From contig JANRIG010000009.1 of the NCBI GenBank assembly GCA_033765235.1, positions 124,001 to 188,000 on the forward strand: a stretch of 64,000 bases of DNA, written 5' to 3'. The notes beneath the pieces were generated by a model, which made no database searches, had not been told where the DNA came from, and saw only the letters and a program-made list of their open reading frames with translations. Shown here in pieces: positions 7,424 to 16,127 of the stretch. How positions within the stretch are numbered: the first letter of the stretch is position 1; each line of letters opens with the position of its first letter. The DNA is from JANRIG01 sp033765235. GTDB taxonomy: Bacteria > Bacteroidota > Bacteroidia > Cytophagales > UBA9547. Made by a program: the position numbers and the translations under genes.

Positions 7424-9064
7424 CTATTTCACATCTTTGAGCTGCTTGAGCACAATTTGTGCATTTTGGTCTGCAGGGTCTATTGCGGCTATTTTTTGCC
7501 AGTATTCTTTAGATTTTTTAAACTCTTTAGTGTTAAGATAATATTTGCCCATATAGGTATAAGCCCTGATAATGTCGTTTTTATATTTGGCAGGATCAGC
7601 ATTTGCTAGCTCCAAATATTTGGTATAGTGTGGGATAGCTATTCCTGACTTGCCGTCTTTGTCTATACGGTCGTTTGCAAGGGCTCTCCATTTGTATCCT
7701 AATATTTCGGTAGGTTTTTGTTTTATGATTTGGTTAAATACTGTATCAGCAAGTACAAAATTTTCGGCATTGTAGTAGCATCTTCCCCAGCTTAGCAAAT
7801 CATTGAGCCCCGGTTTTTTATATTTGAAATATACAGAGTAAGCATCGCCGGCTGCTTTGTATTTTTTTGCATCGTTCAGCTGTGTGGCAAGGTCTTTGAA
7901 AATATCAAATCGAGTGCTATCCATTCGGAATGCTTTCATCACTTGTATAAAACCGAGTGAGTCCATACCGTTGCGTATCATGAGCTTGCCCAAATATTCA
8001 TAATCATATAATATGAGCTTTGAGGTATCTTTAGTGAGTTCAATAAATTTATTAATATCTGCCAAACCTTTGGAAAAGAGGGCTTTGTACTCTACGGTAT
8101 CTTTGGATGCTGCACCCAACTCATATGCGCAATAGGCTGAGAGTCTGTAGAGTGCGCGGTCATCAGGATTTATTTTGAATAGTGCTGATATTTGATCAAG
8201 GGCTGCTTTATATTCGTTGTTTTTATAAAGAATAGATGCATATCGTGCCTTTGATTTATAGTTGCCATCGCTCATTTCGAGATATTTTTTGTATTCTGCG
8301 GAGGCTTTGTCTCTATAATCTTTGAGTTTAAAGTAAAGTTCGGCACGCTCTCTGTATGCAGGGGCATAGCCGGGGTCTGCTGAAACACCTTTATTATAGT
8401 CGTCCAATGCTGCTTTGTAGTTGCGAGCTTGTATCCATATTTTTCCTTTTTTGATATGTGCTTTGGTGAGTTTGGGGTTTGCAGCTACAGCCATATCATA
8501 TTGTTTTACAGCACGTGTGGCATTTCCCTCGTCTTTGATAAGGTATGCATCGCCGAGTAGTATCATGTAGTCTGTGTTTTTTGCATCCAGTTCACATGCT
8601 TTTGCAATCTGAGGAATAGCTACATCTATATCTTTTTTACCTTTGTATAAATATCCTTCGCCAATCTTGGCATAGGTACGTGCATTTTTTTTGCCCATTT
8701 TTATGGCATTTTCATAATAAACTTTAGATGAGTCCCAGTCCCGAGCCAGATATTTAATGGTACCAAGCCCTACCAAGTTCATGGCATATTTGGGGTCTAT
8801 GGCTTTGGCTTTGATAAAAGCTGCTTTGGCAGAGTCAAGATATTCTTTGGTAAGTGAAGAGTCTATCCCTGACATTACAATATAATAATCGCCGAGGTAG
8901 TATAGATTTTCGGCAGTTTGTGGGGTTTTGTTGGCTAATGTATAAAAAGTTTTGCGTGCATTGGCGTATTGCTCTATATCCATATATTTAAGACCTTCGT
9001 CTATAGTTTGGGCAAATACACTTAAATAACTGACAAAAGCTACAGGTAAAATTAAGTTTTTCAT
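7424..9064 (-). CDS. Secreted or periplasmic TPR-repeat protein
   Basis: A 546-aa protein with a signal peptide (MKNLILPVAFVSYLSVFAQ) followed almost entirely by tetratricopeptide repeats. Recognisable helical pairs include NLYYLGDYYIV, RTYAKIGEGYLYKGKKD, TKAHIKKGKIWIQARNYKAA and APAYRERAELYFKLKDY. The periodicity is close to 34 residues and I estimate about ten repeats. TPR arrays hold partners together, so a role as an envelope scaffold is likely, but no partner can be named. It is well conserved in style with Bacteroidota TPR proteins of unknown function. The DUF983 gene follows 26 bases downstream and may be co-transcribed. Confidence 0.85.
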   Translation of the reverse strand: MKNLILPVAFVSYLSVFAQTIDEGLKYMDIEQYANARKTFYTLANKTPQTAENLYYLGDYYIVMSGIDSSLTKEYLDSAKAAFIKAKAIDPKYAMNLVGLGTIKYLARDWDSSKVYYENAIKMGKKNARTYAKIGEGYLYKGKKDIDVAIPQIAKACELDAKNTDYMILLGDAYLIKDEGNATRAVKQYDMAVAANPKLTKAHIKKGKIWIQARNYKAALDDYNKGVSADPGYAPAYRERAELYFKLKDYRDKASAEYKKYLEMSDGNYKSKARYASILYKNNEYKAALDQISALFKINPDDRALYRLSAYCAYELGAASKDTVEYKALFSKGLADINKFIELTKDTSKLILYDYEYLGKLMIRNGMDSLGFIQVMKAFRMDSTRFDIFKDLATQLNDAKKYKAAGDAYSVYFKYKKPGLNDLLSWGRCYYNAENFVLADTVFNQIIKQKPTEILGYKWRALANDRIDKDGKSGIAIPHYTKYLELANADPAKYKNDIIRAYTYMGKYYLNTKEFKKSKEYWQKIAAIDPADQNAQIVLKQLKDVK

Positions 9065-9241
9065 CGGGTAATAAAATTGAAAGGTTATTATTTGGGCACT
9101 AAGCTATATAATTTTTTTTATTTGGTATGATTATGTATTTATTTTTTTGAGTAAAAGCATAATATTTGAAATTTTTGGGTAAAAATTAATAGTTATAAAA
9201 AAAAATATTTAATTAGCCATTCCTTAAATTAAATAAACAAA

Positions 9242-10612
9242 TTGAAACATATTTTCAGTCCCAATGAACAGATTTTTAGTGCTGCAGCTCCGGGCAGGCT
9301 CGATGTCATGGGTGGTGTATCAGACTACTCAGGGGCACTATTGCTACAAATACCCATTAAGCAAAAAACTGTGGTAAAGTTGCAGCCCAACAGCAGTGGT
9401 GTATTGCTCATAAGATCTGTGAGCCAAAGCGGACTTTTTGAAGATTTTGCCATTGAAATAAATAATATAAAGCATGTATCCTATGCTGAAGCCCAAAAAC
9501 AGATAAAATCGCAATATTATGGCGAATGGGCTTGCTATATTGCAGGATGCTTTGTGGTGATGGACAAAGAAAAAGGACTCATATACCAAGGTGCTACATT
9601 GGAGATAACCTCAGAAGTGCCTCAAGGCAAAGGCGTGTCTTCCAGTGCCTCTTTGGAGGTAGCTACGCTAATGGCTATATGCCAAGCATATAAAATAAAA
9701 CTCGGACAACTTGAACTTCCCATATTGGCACAAAAAGTAGAAAATTTAGTAGTAGGTGCTGCCTGTGGTCTTATGGACCAGTTGGCTGTATATCTGGGCA
9801 AGCGCGACAGGATATTGCCCATCACCTGCAAGCCGCACGAAGTGTATGACCATATAGCCATACCCAAAGATATACATTTTTGTGGGATAGACAGTGGAGC
9901 TACTCATCATGTATCAGACGATGGATATACCGATGCACGCATAGCAGCCTATATGGGATACACTATGATAGCCGCGTATGAAGATGCCAGACCCAAAGAC
10001 CTTATGCTTGCCAAAGAATCCGGCAACCGCAAATACATACCATATCATGGATACTTGGCCAATATATCTGTGTCAGAGTATGAGGAACATTATGAACAAA
10101 TATTGCCCGAAGAGATTACAGGCAGAGAATTTATAGCCCAATACCAACTCACCATAGATACTGTGACTGAAATAACCCCTTCTAAAAAATACCGAGTAAA
10201 GGCATGCACACGACACCCTATCTTTGAAAACTTTAGAGTAAATACATTTTACAGGCACTTACAGTCATACACAAAAAGTACAGACAAAACTGCCATACTC
10301 AGCTTGATGGGTGAGCTTATGTACCAATCACATGCCGGGTATACATCTATAGGACTAGGCAGCACAAAAACGGATGACATTGTGCATTTGGCAAGAGAGA
10401 TGAGCATGCATTCGGGCATATTTGGAGCCAAAATTACAGGAGGAGGCATGGGTGGCACAGTGTGTATATTGGCACACAATACCAAAGGGCTCAATAGTGC
10501 TGCTGAGCTGCATAAATATTTTTGCCACAAAAATAATACCACCACCTATTTTTTCACAGGTAGTTCAGACGGTGGCTACTTTGAAAGAAAGGTTGATAAA
10601 CAAAAAGTATAG
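9242..10612 (+). CDS. GHMP sugar kinase resembling plant L-arabinokinase
   Basis: A 456-aa GHMP-superfamily small-molecule kinase. All three family motifs are present: APGRLDVMGGVSDYSG (~residues 16-31), the phosphate-binding PQGKGVSSSASLEVA (~127-141), and KITGGGMGGTVC (~397-408). The first motif lacks the GEHTDY of galactokinase and instead resembles the sugar-kinase half of plant L-arabinokinase (PGRLDVMGGIADYSG), as do CGLMDQ, GIDSG..H and RHPIFENFRV. From memory of that family I infer phosphorylation of a sugar C1 hydroxyl, possibly arabinose or a related sugar. The start is TTG at 9242: an in-frame stop lies four codons upstream and the next ATG (9308) would cut motif 1. No sugar transporter or nucleotidyltransferase is adjacent. 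Confidence 0.8.
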   Translation: MKHIFSPNEQIFSAAAPGRLDVMGGVSDYSGALLLQIPIKQKTVVKLQPNSSGVLLIRSVSQSGLFEDFAIEINNIKHVSYAEAQKQIKSQYYGEWACYIAGCFVVMDKEKGLIYQGATLEITSEVPQGKGVSSSASLEVATLMAICQAYKIKLGQLELPILAQKVENLVVGAACGLMDQLAVYLGKRDRILPITCKPHEVYDHIAIPKDIHFCGIDSGATHHVSDDGYTDARIAAYMGYTMIAAYEDARPKDLMLAKESGNRKYIPYHGYLANISVSEYEEHYEQILPEEITGREFIAQYQLTIDTVTEITPSKKYRVKACTRHPIFENFRVNTFYRHLQSYTKSTDKTAILSLMGELMYQSHAGYTSIGLGSTKTDDIVHLAREMSMHSGIFGAKITGGGMGGTVCILAHNTKGLNSAAELHKYFCHKNNTTTYFFTGSSDGGYFERKVDKQKV

Positions 10613-10979
10613 AATGTGTAAAAATGACATATGCATTTTGATAATTAATTTCCACTTTTTAGATACTTTCTTAATTTGAAAATGTGAAATATGCATATTT
10701 ACGCAGCATAATATGTAATGCTGAGGTTATCGAAGCATAGAGAACCGCATGCACGTTTCTACAGGCTACCATTGACATATATGTAAGCTATTGTTATTCA
10801 ATTAATTATATTTATAAAGCTGATTTATTCTTTTATCAAAAAAAATCAGTGTTCATAGTTTCATATTTACTCATGCCGTAGGGCATCGTTTATAAAAAAA
10901 GTCGTCTTGTAAATCATTAGCACATCATCGCTGACTGCGCCCCCCCAGTTCTCCGTAGTTTGCGCAGCAATAAAACATA

Positions 10980-11008
10980 GCTATCCTGAGTTTGCAACTC
11001 AGGATAGC
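10980..11008. terminator. Perfect 13-bp hairpin, terminator or palindromic repeat
   Basis: GCTATCCTGAGTT (10980-10992) is exactly complementary to AACTCAGGATAGC (10996-11008) around a 3-base loop. It is followed by CTTATTGATTTTAT, only moderately T-rich. It sits 368 bases after the GHMP kinase stop, far for a simple terminator, so a repeat-family palindrome is equally possible. Confidence 0.5.
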
Positions 11009-11201
11009 CTTATTGATTTTATGCTAAGGAAAGCGGGGGTAAATTTAAAGTTAAAATTTAAGATTTTGTTTACTCATCCGGCACACAATCATTTACTCAT
11101 TCATATTAATAGGCAGGTAATGACAGCGTGAAGTGTAATGTTTAAGACAGCATTTATCAAAAAAACTTTTACCAATAAACTATCCATCTAAAAAGGCTAC
11201 T

Positions 11202-11209
11202 TATATTTG
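11202..11209 (+). promoter_or_regulatory. Candidate -7 box of the flippase operon
   Basis: TATATTTG is an exact TAnnTTTG match ending 5 bases before the ATG at 11214. If used, the transcript would be almost leaderless. No TTTG occurs at the usual spacing, so the match may be chance. Confidence 0.35.
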
Positions 11210-11213
11210 TGCC

Positions 11214-12734
11214 ATGTCAGTCCTCAAAAAGCTTGCCGGACACACCCTTGTATATGGGCTCAGCACCATATTTGCCAGATTTTTGAACTTTTTGTTGGTG
11301 CCATTGCATGCACGCACATTCATCCCTCATGATTTTGGCATCATTCAAGAGGTGTATGCCTACATAGCATTTTTCAATATCATATATACCTATGGCATGG
11401 AGACCGCCTACTTTAGGTTTGCTACCAAAACCCAAAATTCAATGCAAAATGCATTTGACAGCACATTCAGCGCCATATTTACGAGCAGCATGGTGCTTTC
11501 GGGCTTTATATTTATATTTTCTGCCCCTATTGCACAATTATTAGGTATAGCAGATAAGCAAGTAATAGTGCAATATGTGTCGTTGCTCATGGCGGTAGAT
11601 GCCTTGGTAGCCATACCATTTGCCAAGGTAAGGTTGCTCAATAAAGTGTACCTCTTTGCAGGCGCCAGACTTTCGAGCATATTCTTAAATATATTTTTCA
11701 ACTTTTTTTATTTGGTTTTTTGTCCGCTCATAGCTCGTGGCGATATGTTTGTGGGCTTTGCTCCTTACCTGCCCTATGTATTTTACAAGGACAATTATGG
11801 GGTAGAATATGTATTTTTGTCTAATCTATTGAGCAATCTCGCATTTATTCCATTTTTGTTGCCTGTCATGCGGCGCTACCGCTTCAGCCTGGATATAACT
11901 TATTTGAAAAGTATATTGATATATTCATTCCCCATACTTATCACGGGCATAGCAGGCACTGTGAATGAGATGTTTAGCAGAGCATTGCTCAAAGATTTAT
12001 TACCCACAGGTTTCTACAAAGGCATTACAAATATGGCAGCATTGGGTATATTCAGTGCTGCATATAAGTTTTCGGTGTTTATGACTATTGTAATACAGGC
12101 ATTCAGATATGCCTCCGAGCCGTTTTTCTTTTCGCATGCCTCAGCGCAAGATGCCAAAGCGCTATATGCCAAGGTGATGCTGTACTTTATATTAGTATGT
12201 TGTTTTATATTTTGCTTTATTAGTATCAATGTACATTGGATAGCAAGTATATTTTTGGGCAATAGTTTGTACAATGAAGGTCTTGTCATTGTACCCATGC
12301 TGCTATTTGCAGCCATGCTGTTAGGCATATATTACAACCTGTCTATTTGGTACAAACTTACGGACATGACCTATTGGGGCACATACATTACACTGGGTGG
12401 TGCAGCAGTTACCATTGTGGGCAATTATATATTAATACCATTATATGGCTATGTAGGCAGTGTGTATACTACATTGGCATGCTATACAGTTATGACAGTA
12501 GCAAGCTATATATTAGGACAAAAATATTACAAAGTGCCCTACGCAGCATGGAGGCTGATAGCAATCATGCTCACATCGTATGGCATAGTATATGTATTGA
12601 CAAATATAGAATTAGTAAAAAATTATGATATATTGACAGACAATATGATACTATTTGCCATATTTGGCTGCACATTTGTATGGTTTTACCTTAATAATAA
12701 AAAAAGTAAATTAATATTGCACCATGAGCAATGA
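11214..12734 (+). CDS. Wzx-like polysaccharide flippase (MOP superfamily)
   Basis: A 506-aa polytopic protein with about 14 hydrophobic helices and the N-terminus typical of the PST/Wzx branch of the MOP superfamily (AGHTLVYGLSTIFARFLNFLLVPLHARTF, then DFGIIQEVYAY). Such proteins flip lipid-linked oligosaccharides from the cytoplasmic to the periplasmic leaflet of the inner membrane. It is the first gene of a rightward operon and its last 11 bases overlap kup. The polysaccharide genes at 16-25 kb on the other strand are plausible suppliers of its substrate, but that link is inferred only from proximity. Confidence 0.85.
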   Translation: MSVLKKLAGHTLVYGLSTIFARFLNFLLVPLHARTFIPHDFGIIQEVYAYIAFFNIIYTYGMETAYFRFATKTQNSMQNAFDSTFSAIFTSSMVLSGFIFIFSAPIAQLLGIADKQVIVQYVSLLMAVDALVAIPFAKVRLLNKVYLFAGARLSSIFLNIFFNFFYLVFCPLIARGDMFVGFAPYLPYVFYKDNYGVEYVFLSNLLSNLAFIPFLLPVMRRYRFSLDITYLKSILIYSFPILITGIAGTVNEMFSRALLKDLLPTGFYKGITNMAALGIFSAAYKFSVFMTIVIQAFRYASEPFFFSHASAQDAKALYAKVMLYFILVCCFIFCFISINVHWIASIFLGNSLYNEGLVIVPMLLFAAMLLGIYYNLSIWYKLTDMTYWGTYITLGGAAVTIVGNYILIPLYGYVGSVYTTLACYTVMTVASYILGQKYYKVPYAAWRLIAIMLTSYGIVYVLTNIELVKNYDILTDNMILFAIFGCTFVWFYLNNKKSKLILHHEQ

Positions 12735-14667
12735 TGGTCAATCTGAAAAAATCACAGCGGCAGGGTTACTCATCACCTTGGGCATTATATATGGTGACAT
12801 AGGCACCTCTCCGCTCTACGTGCTCAAAGCCATCATAGGAGATTCTACCATTTCTTGCGAACTCATATATGGCGGACTATCATGCATATTTTGGACTATC
12901 ACATTGCAGACCACCGTTAAGTATGTGATACTTACGCTGAGAGCTGACAATCATGGTGAAGGAGGCATATTTTCATTGTTTGCACTCATAAGGCGCAGAG
13001 CACCATGGATGTATGTACCTGCTATGATAGGCGGGGCCTCACTGCTTGCCGATGGCATTATTACTCCTCCCATATCTGTGTCATCTGCTGTGGAGGGCTT
13101 GCGATTATTGAAACCAGACATACCTACAGTGCCAATAGTAATGGTGATACTTACTTGCCTGTTTTTATTCCAAAGATTTGGCACCAAAATAGTGGGTAAT
13201 GCTTTCGGTCCCATTATGTTTATTTGGTTTGGCATGCTGGCTGTTTTAGGGGTGTCGCAAATATTGGGCAATATCAATATATTGGTAGCACTCAATCCCT
13301 ATTATGCATACAACCTGCTTGTAAACTATCCCAACGGATTTTGGGTGCTTGGTGCTGTATTTTTGTGTACCACAGGTGCCGAGGCACTGTACTCAGACTT
13401 AGGACATTGTGGCAAAAACAACATAAGAATATCATGGATATTTGTTAAGTTATGCTTAATACTCAACTACTTTGGCCAAGGAGCATATTTATTACAATTT
13501 GAAAATTCAAAAATCATGGGCAATCCATTTTTCAGCATTATGCCGGAGTGGTTTTTGGTTTTTGGCATATGTATAGCTACTGCAGCAGCCATCATTGCCA
13601 GTCAAGCTCTCATATCAGGCTCATTCACACTCATAAGCGAAGCCATAAGGCTCAACTTTTGGCCTAAAGTAAAGCTCAACTACCCTACCGACCAAAAAGG
13701 GCAGCTATATGTGCCAAGTCTTAATAAGTTGCTATTGGTAGGGTGCTTAGGAGTAGTGATATACTTCCGTGAGTCTTCCAATATGGAAGCTGCCTATGGG
13801 TTGGCCATTACATTAGCCATGCTTATGACCACTATACTCATGACATTATATCTGTACACCCGCAAGTCGCCTCCATTAATATACCTATCATTTCTTATCA
13901 TATATTTATTTATAGAAATATTATTTTTGGCTGCCAACCTTACAAAGTTTTCGCACGGTGGGTTTGTCACATTTATCATTGGAGGCATATTGTTTTTGAT
14001 AATGATAGTATGGTTTGAAGCATATAAAATCAAAGCAAGGCTCACTGAATATGTAAAACTTGACCCTGACTTACATATCAATATGCTCAAAAACCTTAGT
14101 GAAGATAATAGCATACCCAAATACGCCACCAACCTTATATTCATGACCAGTGCCCGTGCTACAGACACCATAGAGTCTAAGGTGATATACTCTATATTTC
14201 AAAAGCAACCAAAGCGTGCAGATGTGTATTGGTTTCTACATGTAGAAATCACAGATGAGCCATACACCATGGAGTATAAAGTAAAAACTTATGTGCCGGG
14301 CCATGTGATAAGGGTCACATTTTATCTTGGTTTTAGAATAGAAAATAAAATAAACCTCTATTTCAGAAAGGTAGTACAAGATATGGTGCGCAACAAAGAG
14401 GTAGATATCACCAGCCGCTATGAGTCGCTCAATAAGCAAAATGTGATAGGTGATTTTAGGTTTGTAGTGCTCGAGAAGTATTTATCTTTTGAAAACAATC
14501 TGCCTGTAAATGAGCAACTTGTGATGGATGGGTATTTCATACTCAAAGAGCTTGCCACTCCTGAAGAAAAATATTTTGGACTCGATACCAGCTCAGTAAT
14601 AGTAGAAAAAGTACCCTTGGTAATACGCCCTGTGTCAGATGTAAGATTGAGAAGAATACAAAATTAA
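12724..14667 (+). CDS. kup: Kup-type low-affinity potassium transporter
   Basis: A 647-aa Kup/HAK/KT family K+ uptake protein, probably a K+/H+ symporter of the inner membrane. The diagnostic N-terminus ITLGIIYGDIGTSPLYVLKAI is present, followed by ADNHGEGGIFSLFALI and TTGAEALYSDLGHCGKNNI, all family signatures. About 12 membrane helices occupy residues 1-430 and a cytosolic tail of ~200 residues follows. Length is normal for the family. Its ATG lies 11 bases inside the flippase gene and rhodanese follows after 19 bases, so it is an internal operon member. Confidence 0.95.
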   Translation: MSNDGQSEKITAAGLLITLGIIYGDIGTSPLYVLKAIIGDSTISCELIYGGLSCIFWTITLQTTVKYVILTLRADNHGEGGIFSLFALIRRRAPWMYVPAMIGGASLLADGIITPPISVSSAVEGLRLLKPDIPTVPIVMVILTCLFLFQRFGTKIVGNAFGPIMFIWFGMLAVLGVSQILGNINILVALNPYYAYNLLVNYPNGFWVLGAVFLCTTGAEALYSDLGHCGKNNIRISWIFVKLCLILNYFGQGAYLLQFENSKIMGNPFFSIMPEWFLVFGICIATAAAIIASQALISGSFTLISEAIRLNFWPKVKLNYPTDQKGQLYVPSLNKLLLVGCLGVVIYFRESSNMEAAYGLAITLAMLMTTILMTLYLYTRKSPPLIYLSFLIIYLFIEILFLAANLTKFSHGGFVTFIIGGILFLIMIVWFEAYKIKARLTEYVKLDPDLHINMLKNLSEDNSIPKYATNLIFMTSARATDTIESKVIYSIFQKQPKRADVYWFLHVEITDEPYTMEYKVKTYVPGHVIRVTFYLGFRIENKINLYFRKVVQDMVRNKEVDITSRYESLNKQNVIGDFRFVVLEKYLSFENNLPVNEQLVMDGYFILKELATPEEKYFGLDTSSVIVEKVPLVIRPVSDVRLRRIQN

Positions 14668-14686
14668 TAATCATAAATATTAGTAT

Positions 14687-15004
14687 ATGAATGAAATTAC
14701 CGTAACAGAGCTTAAAGAATGGATGGATGCAAAAAAAGATTTTCAACTGATAGATGTGCGCGAAAAACACGAATTTGAAATAGCACAAATAGGCGGATTA
14801 CTAATACCGCTCGGCACCATACCAAACCATATTGACCAAATATCAAAAGACAAACCCGTGGTAATACACTGCCGAAGCGGCAAGCGAAGTGCCAATGCCA
14901 TAGAATACTTAGAACATAACCACGGCTTCACCAATCTGCTCAACCTTAAAGGAGGCATACTCGCCTGGGCAGATGAGGTAGATGATACTATGCCCAAATA
15001 TTAA
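14687..15004 (+). CDS. Single-domain rhodanese-like sulfurtransferase
   Basis: A 105-aa stand-alone rhodanese domain. It begins ITVTELKEWMDAKKDFQLIDVREKHEF, the usual rhodanese N-terminus, and has the active-site loop HCRSGKRSANA with the persulfide-forming Cys near residue 61. It ends with LKGGILAWADEVD, the CH2A/B-like C-terminal motif. The expected role is transfer of sulfane sulfur to an acceptor in the cytoplasm, like GlpE. It sits 19 bases after kup and 3 bases before the next gene. Neither neighbour suggests the sulfur acceptor. Confidence 0.93.
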   Translation: MNEITVTELKEWMDAKKDFQLIDVREKHEFEIAQIGGLLIPLGTIPNHIDQISKDKPVVIHCRSGKRSANAIEYLEHNHGFTNLLNLKGGILAWADEVDDTMPKY

Positions 15005-15007
15005 TGC

Positions 15008-15412
15008 ATGAAAAAAGACATTTCGTTTCCTCAGGTAGAGGGCATTAATATAGCTATTGTAAAAAATACCAATGAAGTAGGTCAGCAAGAGTGGTATGTA
15101 TACATTATCAATAAAAATGACTATGCCATACAAGGGGTAATAGTAAACTCCAGAGGGTATGGCGAAATAGAAGGTGAAAAACGCGAAACCTCCATATTAA
15201 GGCAGCTTTTTGACGAAATAGCACCTCAAAGCTACCATATAGTAGAGCCTATAGACCCTGCACTTTTTGTACTAAACAATGAGTTTTGGGTGAGTTATTA
15301 TGTAAACGGCCACATATACGACAAGCGTTTTACCTTTGTGCCCGATAGCATAGTGGAGCCAAATATGATACATATAGGAATACTTAAAATGAAAGGAGTG
15401 CTGCATGAATAA
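15008..15412 (+). CDS. Conserved hypothetical protein, coupled to exonuclease
   Basis: A 134-aa soluble protein of a Bacteroidota-conserved family with no function I can name. It starts MKKDISFPQVEGINIAIVK, has EWYVYIINKNDYAIQGVIV and GYGEIEGEKRETSILRQLF in the middle and NNEFWVSYYVNGHIYDKRF toward the end. This pattern suggests a compact beta-sandwich. No signal peptide, membrane segment or catalytic motif is visible. Similar proteins are sometimes mislabelled as a phenylalanyl-tRNA synthetase subunit; nothing here supports that. Its last 8 bases overlap the exonuclease gene, so the two proteins are probably made together and may cooperate. Confidence 0.7.
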   Translation: MKKDISFPQVEGINIAIVKNTNEVGQQEWYVYIINKNDYAIQGVIVNSRGYGEIEGEKRETSILRQLFDEIAPQSYHIVEPIDPALFVLNNEFWVSYYVNGHIYDKRFTFVPDSIVEPNMIHIGILKMKGVLHE

Positions 15413-16127
15413 ATCATTTGCCGCCAAACTCAAAAACATACTTTTTATAGATATAGAAACTGCCGGCATAGCACCCGGCTTTGATGAATTGCCCCAAAGA
15501 CTGAAACCTCTGTGGGAACATAAAGCCAAAATAATAGACCACACCAAAAATGCTCAAGATTTATACAACGAAAAAGCTGGCATATATGCAGAGTTTGGCA
15601 AAATAATAGTCATAGGCATAGGCTACCTATACATAGCTGAAAACGGTGAACCTATGCTCAAAACCAAAACTATATACTCTGATAATGAGCATGATATATT
15701 AATAGAGTTTAAAAACATTGTACAAAAATACCCGCCCGACAGCCTACAACTATGCGCCCACAACGGCAAAGAGTTTGATTTTCCGTACATAGCTCGCCGT
15801 ATGCTCATACACGGCATAGCATTGCCTGAAGTATTGCAAACTGCTAACAAAAAACCTTGGGAAATAACACACATAGATACTTTGGAAATGTGGAAATTTG
15901 GCGACTGGAAATCATATACTTCATTGGAATTGCTGGCTGCTATTTTTGAGATTCCCACCAGCAAGTATGATATAGATGGCTCTAAGGTACATGAATACTA
16001 TTATGTACATCAAGATTTGCAAAAAATAGCCGAATATTGCGCCAAAGATGTAGTAGTGCTGGCTCAGCTGTATCTGAAGATGAACATACAAAATACTGTG
16101 AGTGAGGCAAATATTATTAATACCTAG
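15405..16127 (+). CDS. Predicted DEDD 3'-5' exonuclease (PolB-like)
   Basis: A 240-aa RNase H-fold exonuclease of the DnaQ/PolB-like type. The DEDD residues are visible: FIDIETAG gives Asp and Glu, LCAHNGKEFDFPYIARRM gives the second Asp, and YCAKDVVVLAQLYL holds the C-terminal Asp. The length and the inserted segment ELPQRLKPLWEHK match the stand-alone Bacteroidota family. It should remove nucleotides from 3' ends of nucleic acid; the substrate is not determined. It overlaps the preceding unknown gene by 8 bases and its stop overlaps the convergent O-antigen ligase-like gene by 4 bases. Confidence 0.85.
   Translation: MNKSFAAKLKNILFIDIETAGIAPGFDELPQRLKPLWEHKAKIIDHTKNAQDLYNEKAGIYAEFGKIIVIGIGYLYIAENGEPMLKTKTIYSDNEHDILIEFKNIVQKYPPDSLQLCAHNGKEFDFPYIARRMLIHGIALPEVLQTANKKPWEITHIDTLEMWKFGDWKSYTSLELLAAIFEIPTSKYDIDGSKVHEYYYVHQDLQKIAEYCAKDVVVLAQLYLKMNIQNTVSEANIINT

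Larger units (their letters stand above)
10613..11213. other. 600-bp non-coding stretch with three hairpins
   Basis: No convincing reading frame is present. The left part is AT-rich and featureless. Between 10873 and 11008 lie three inverted repeats: 10873-10886 (5-bp stem), 10935-10940 with 10962-10967 (6-bp stem enclosing a run of seven C), and 10980-11008 (13-bp perfect stem). I do not recognise an SRP, RNase P, 6S or tmRNA core. It may contain the terminator of the GHMP kinase, a degraded repeat element or an unknown structured RNA. Confidence 0.5.
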
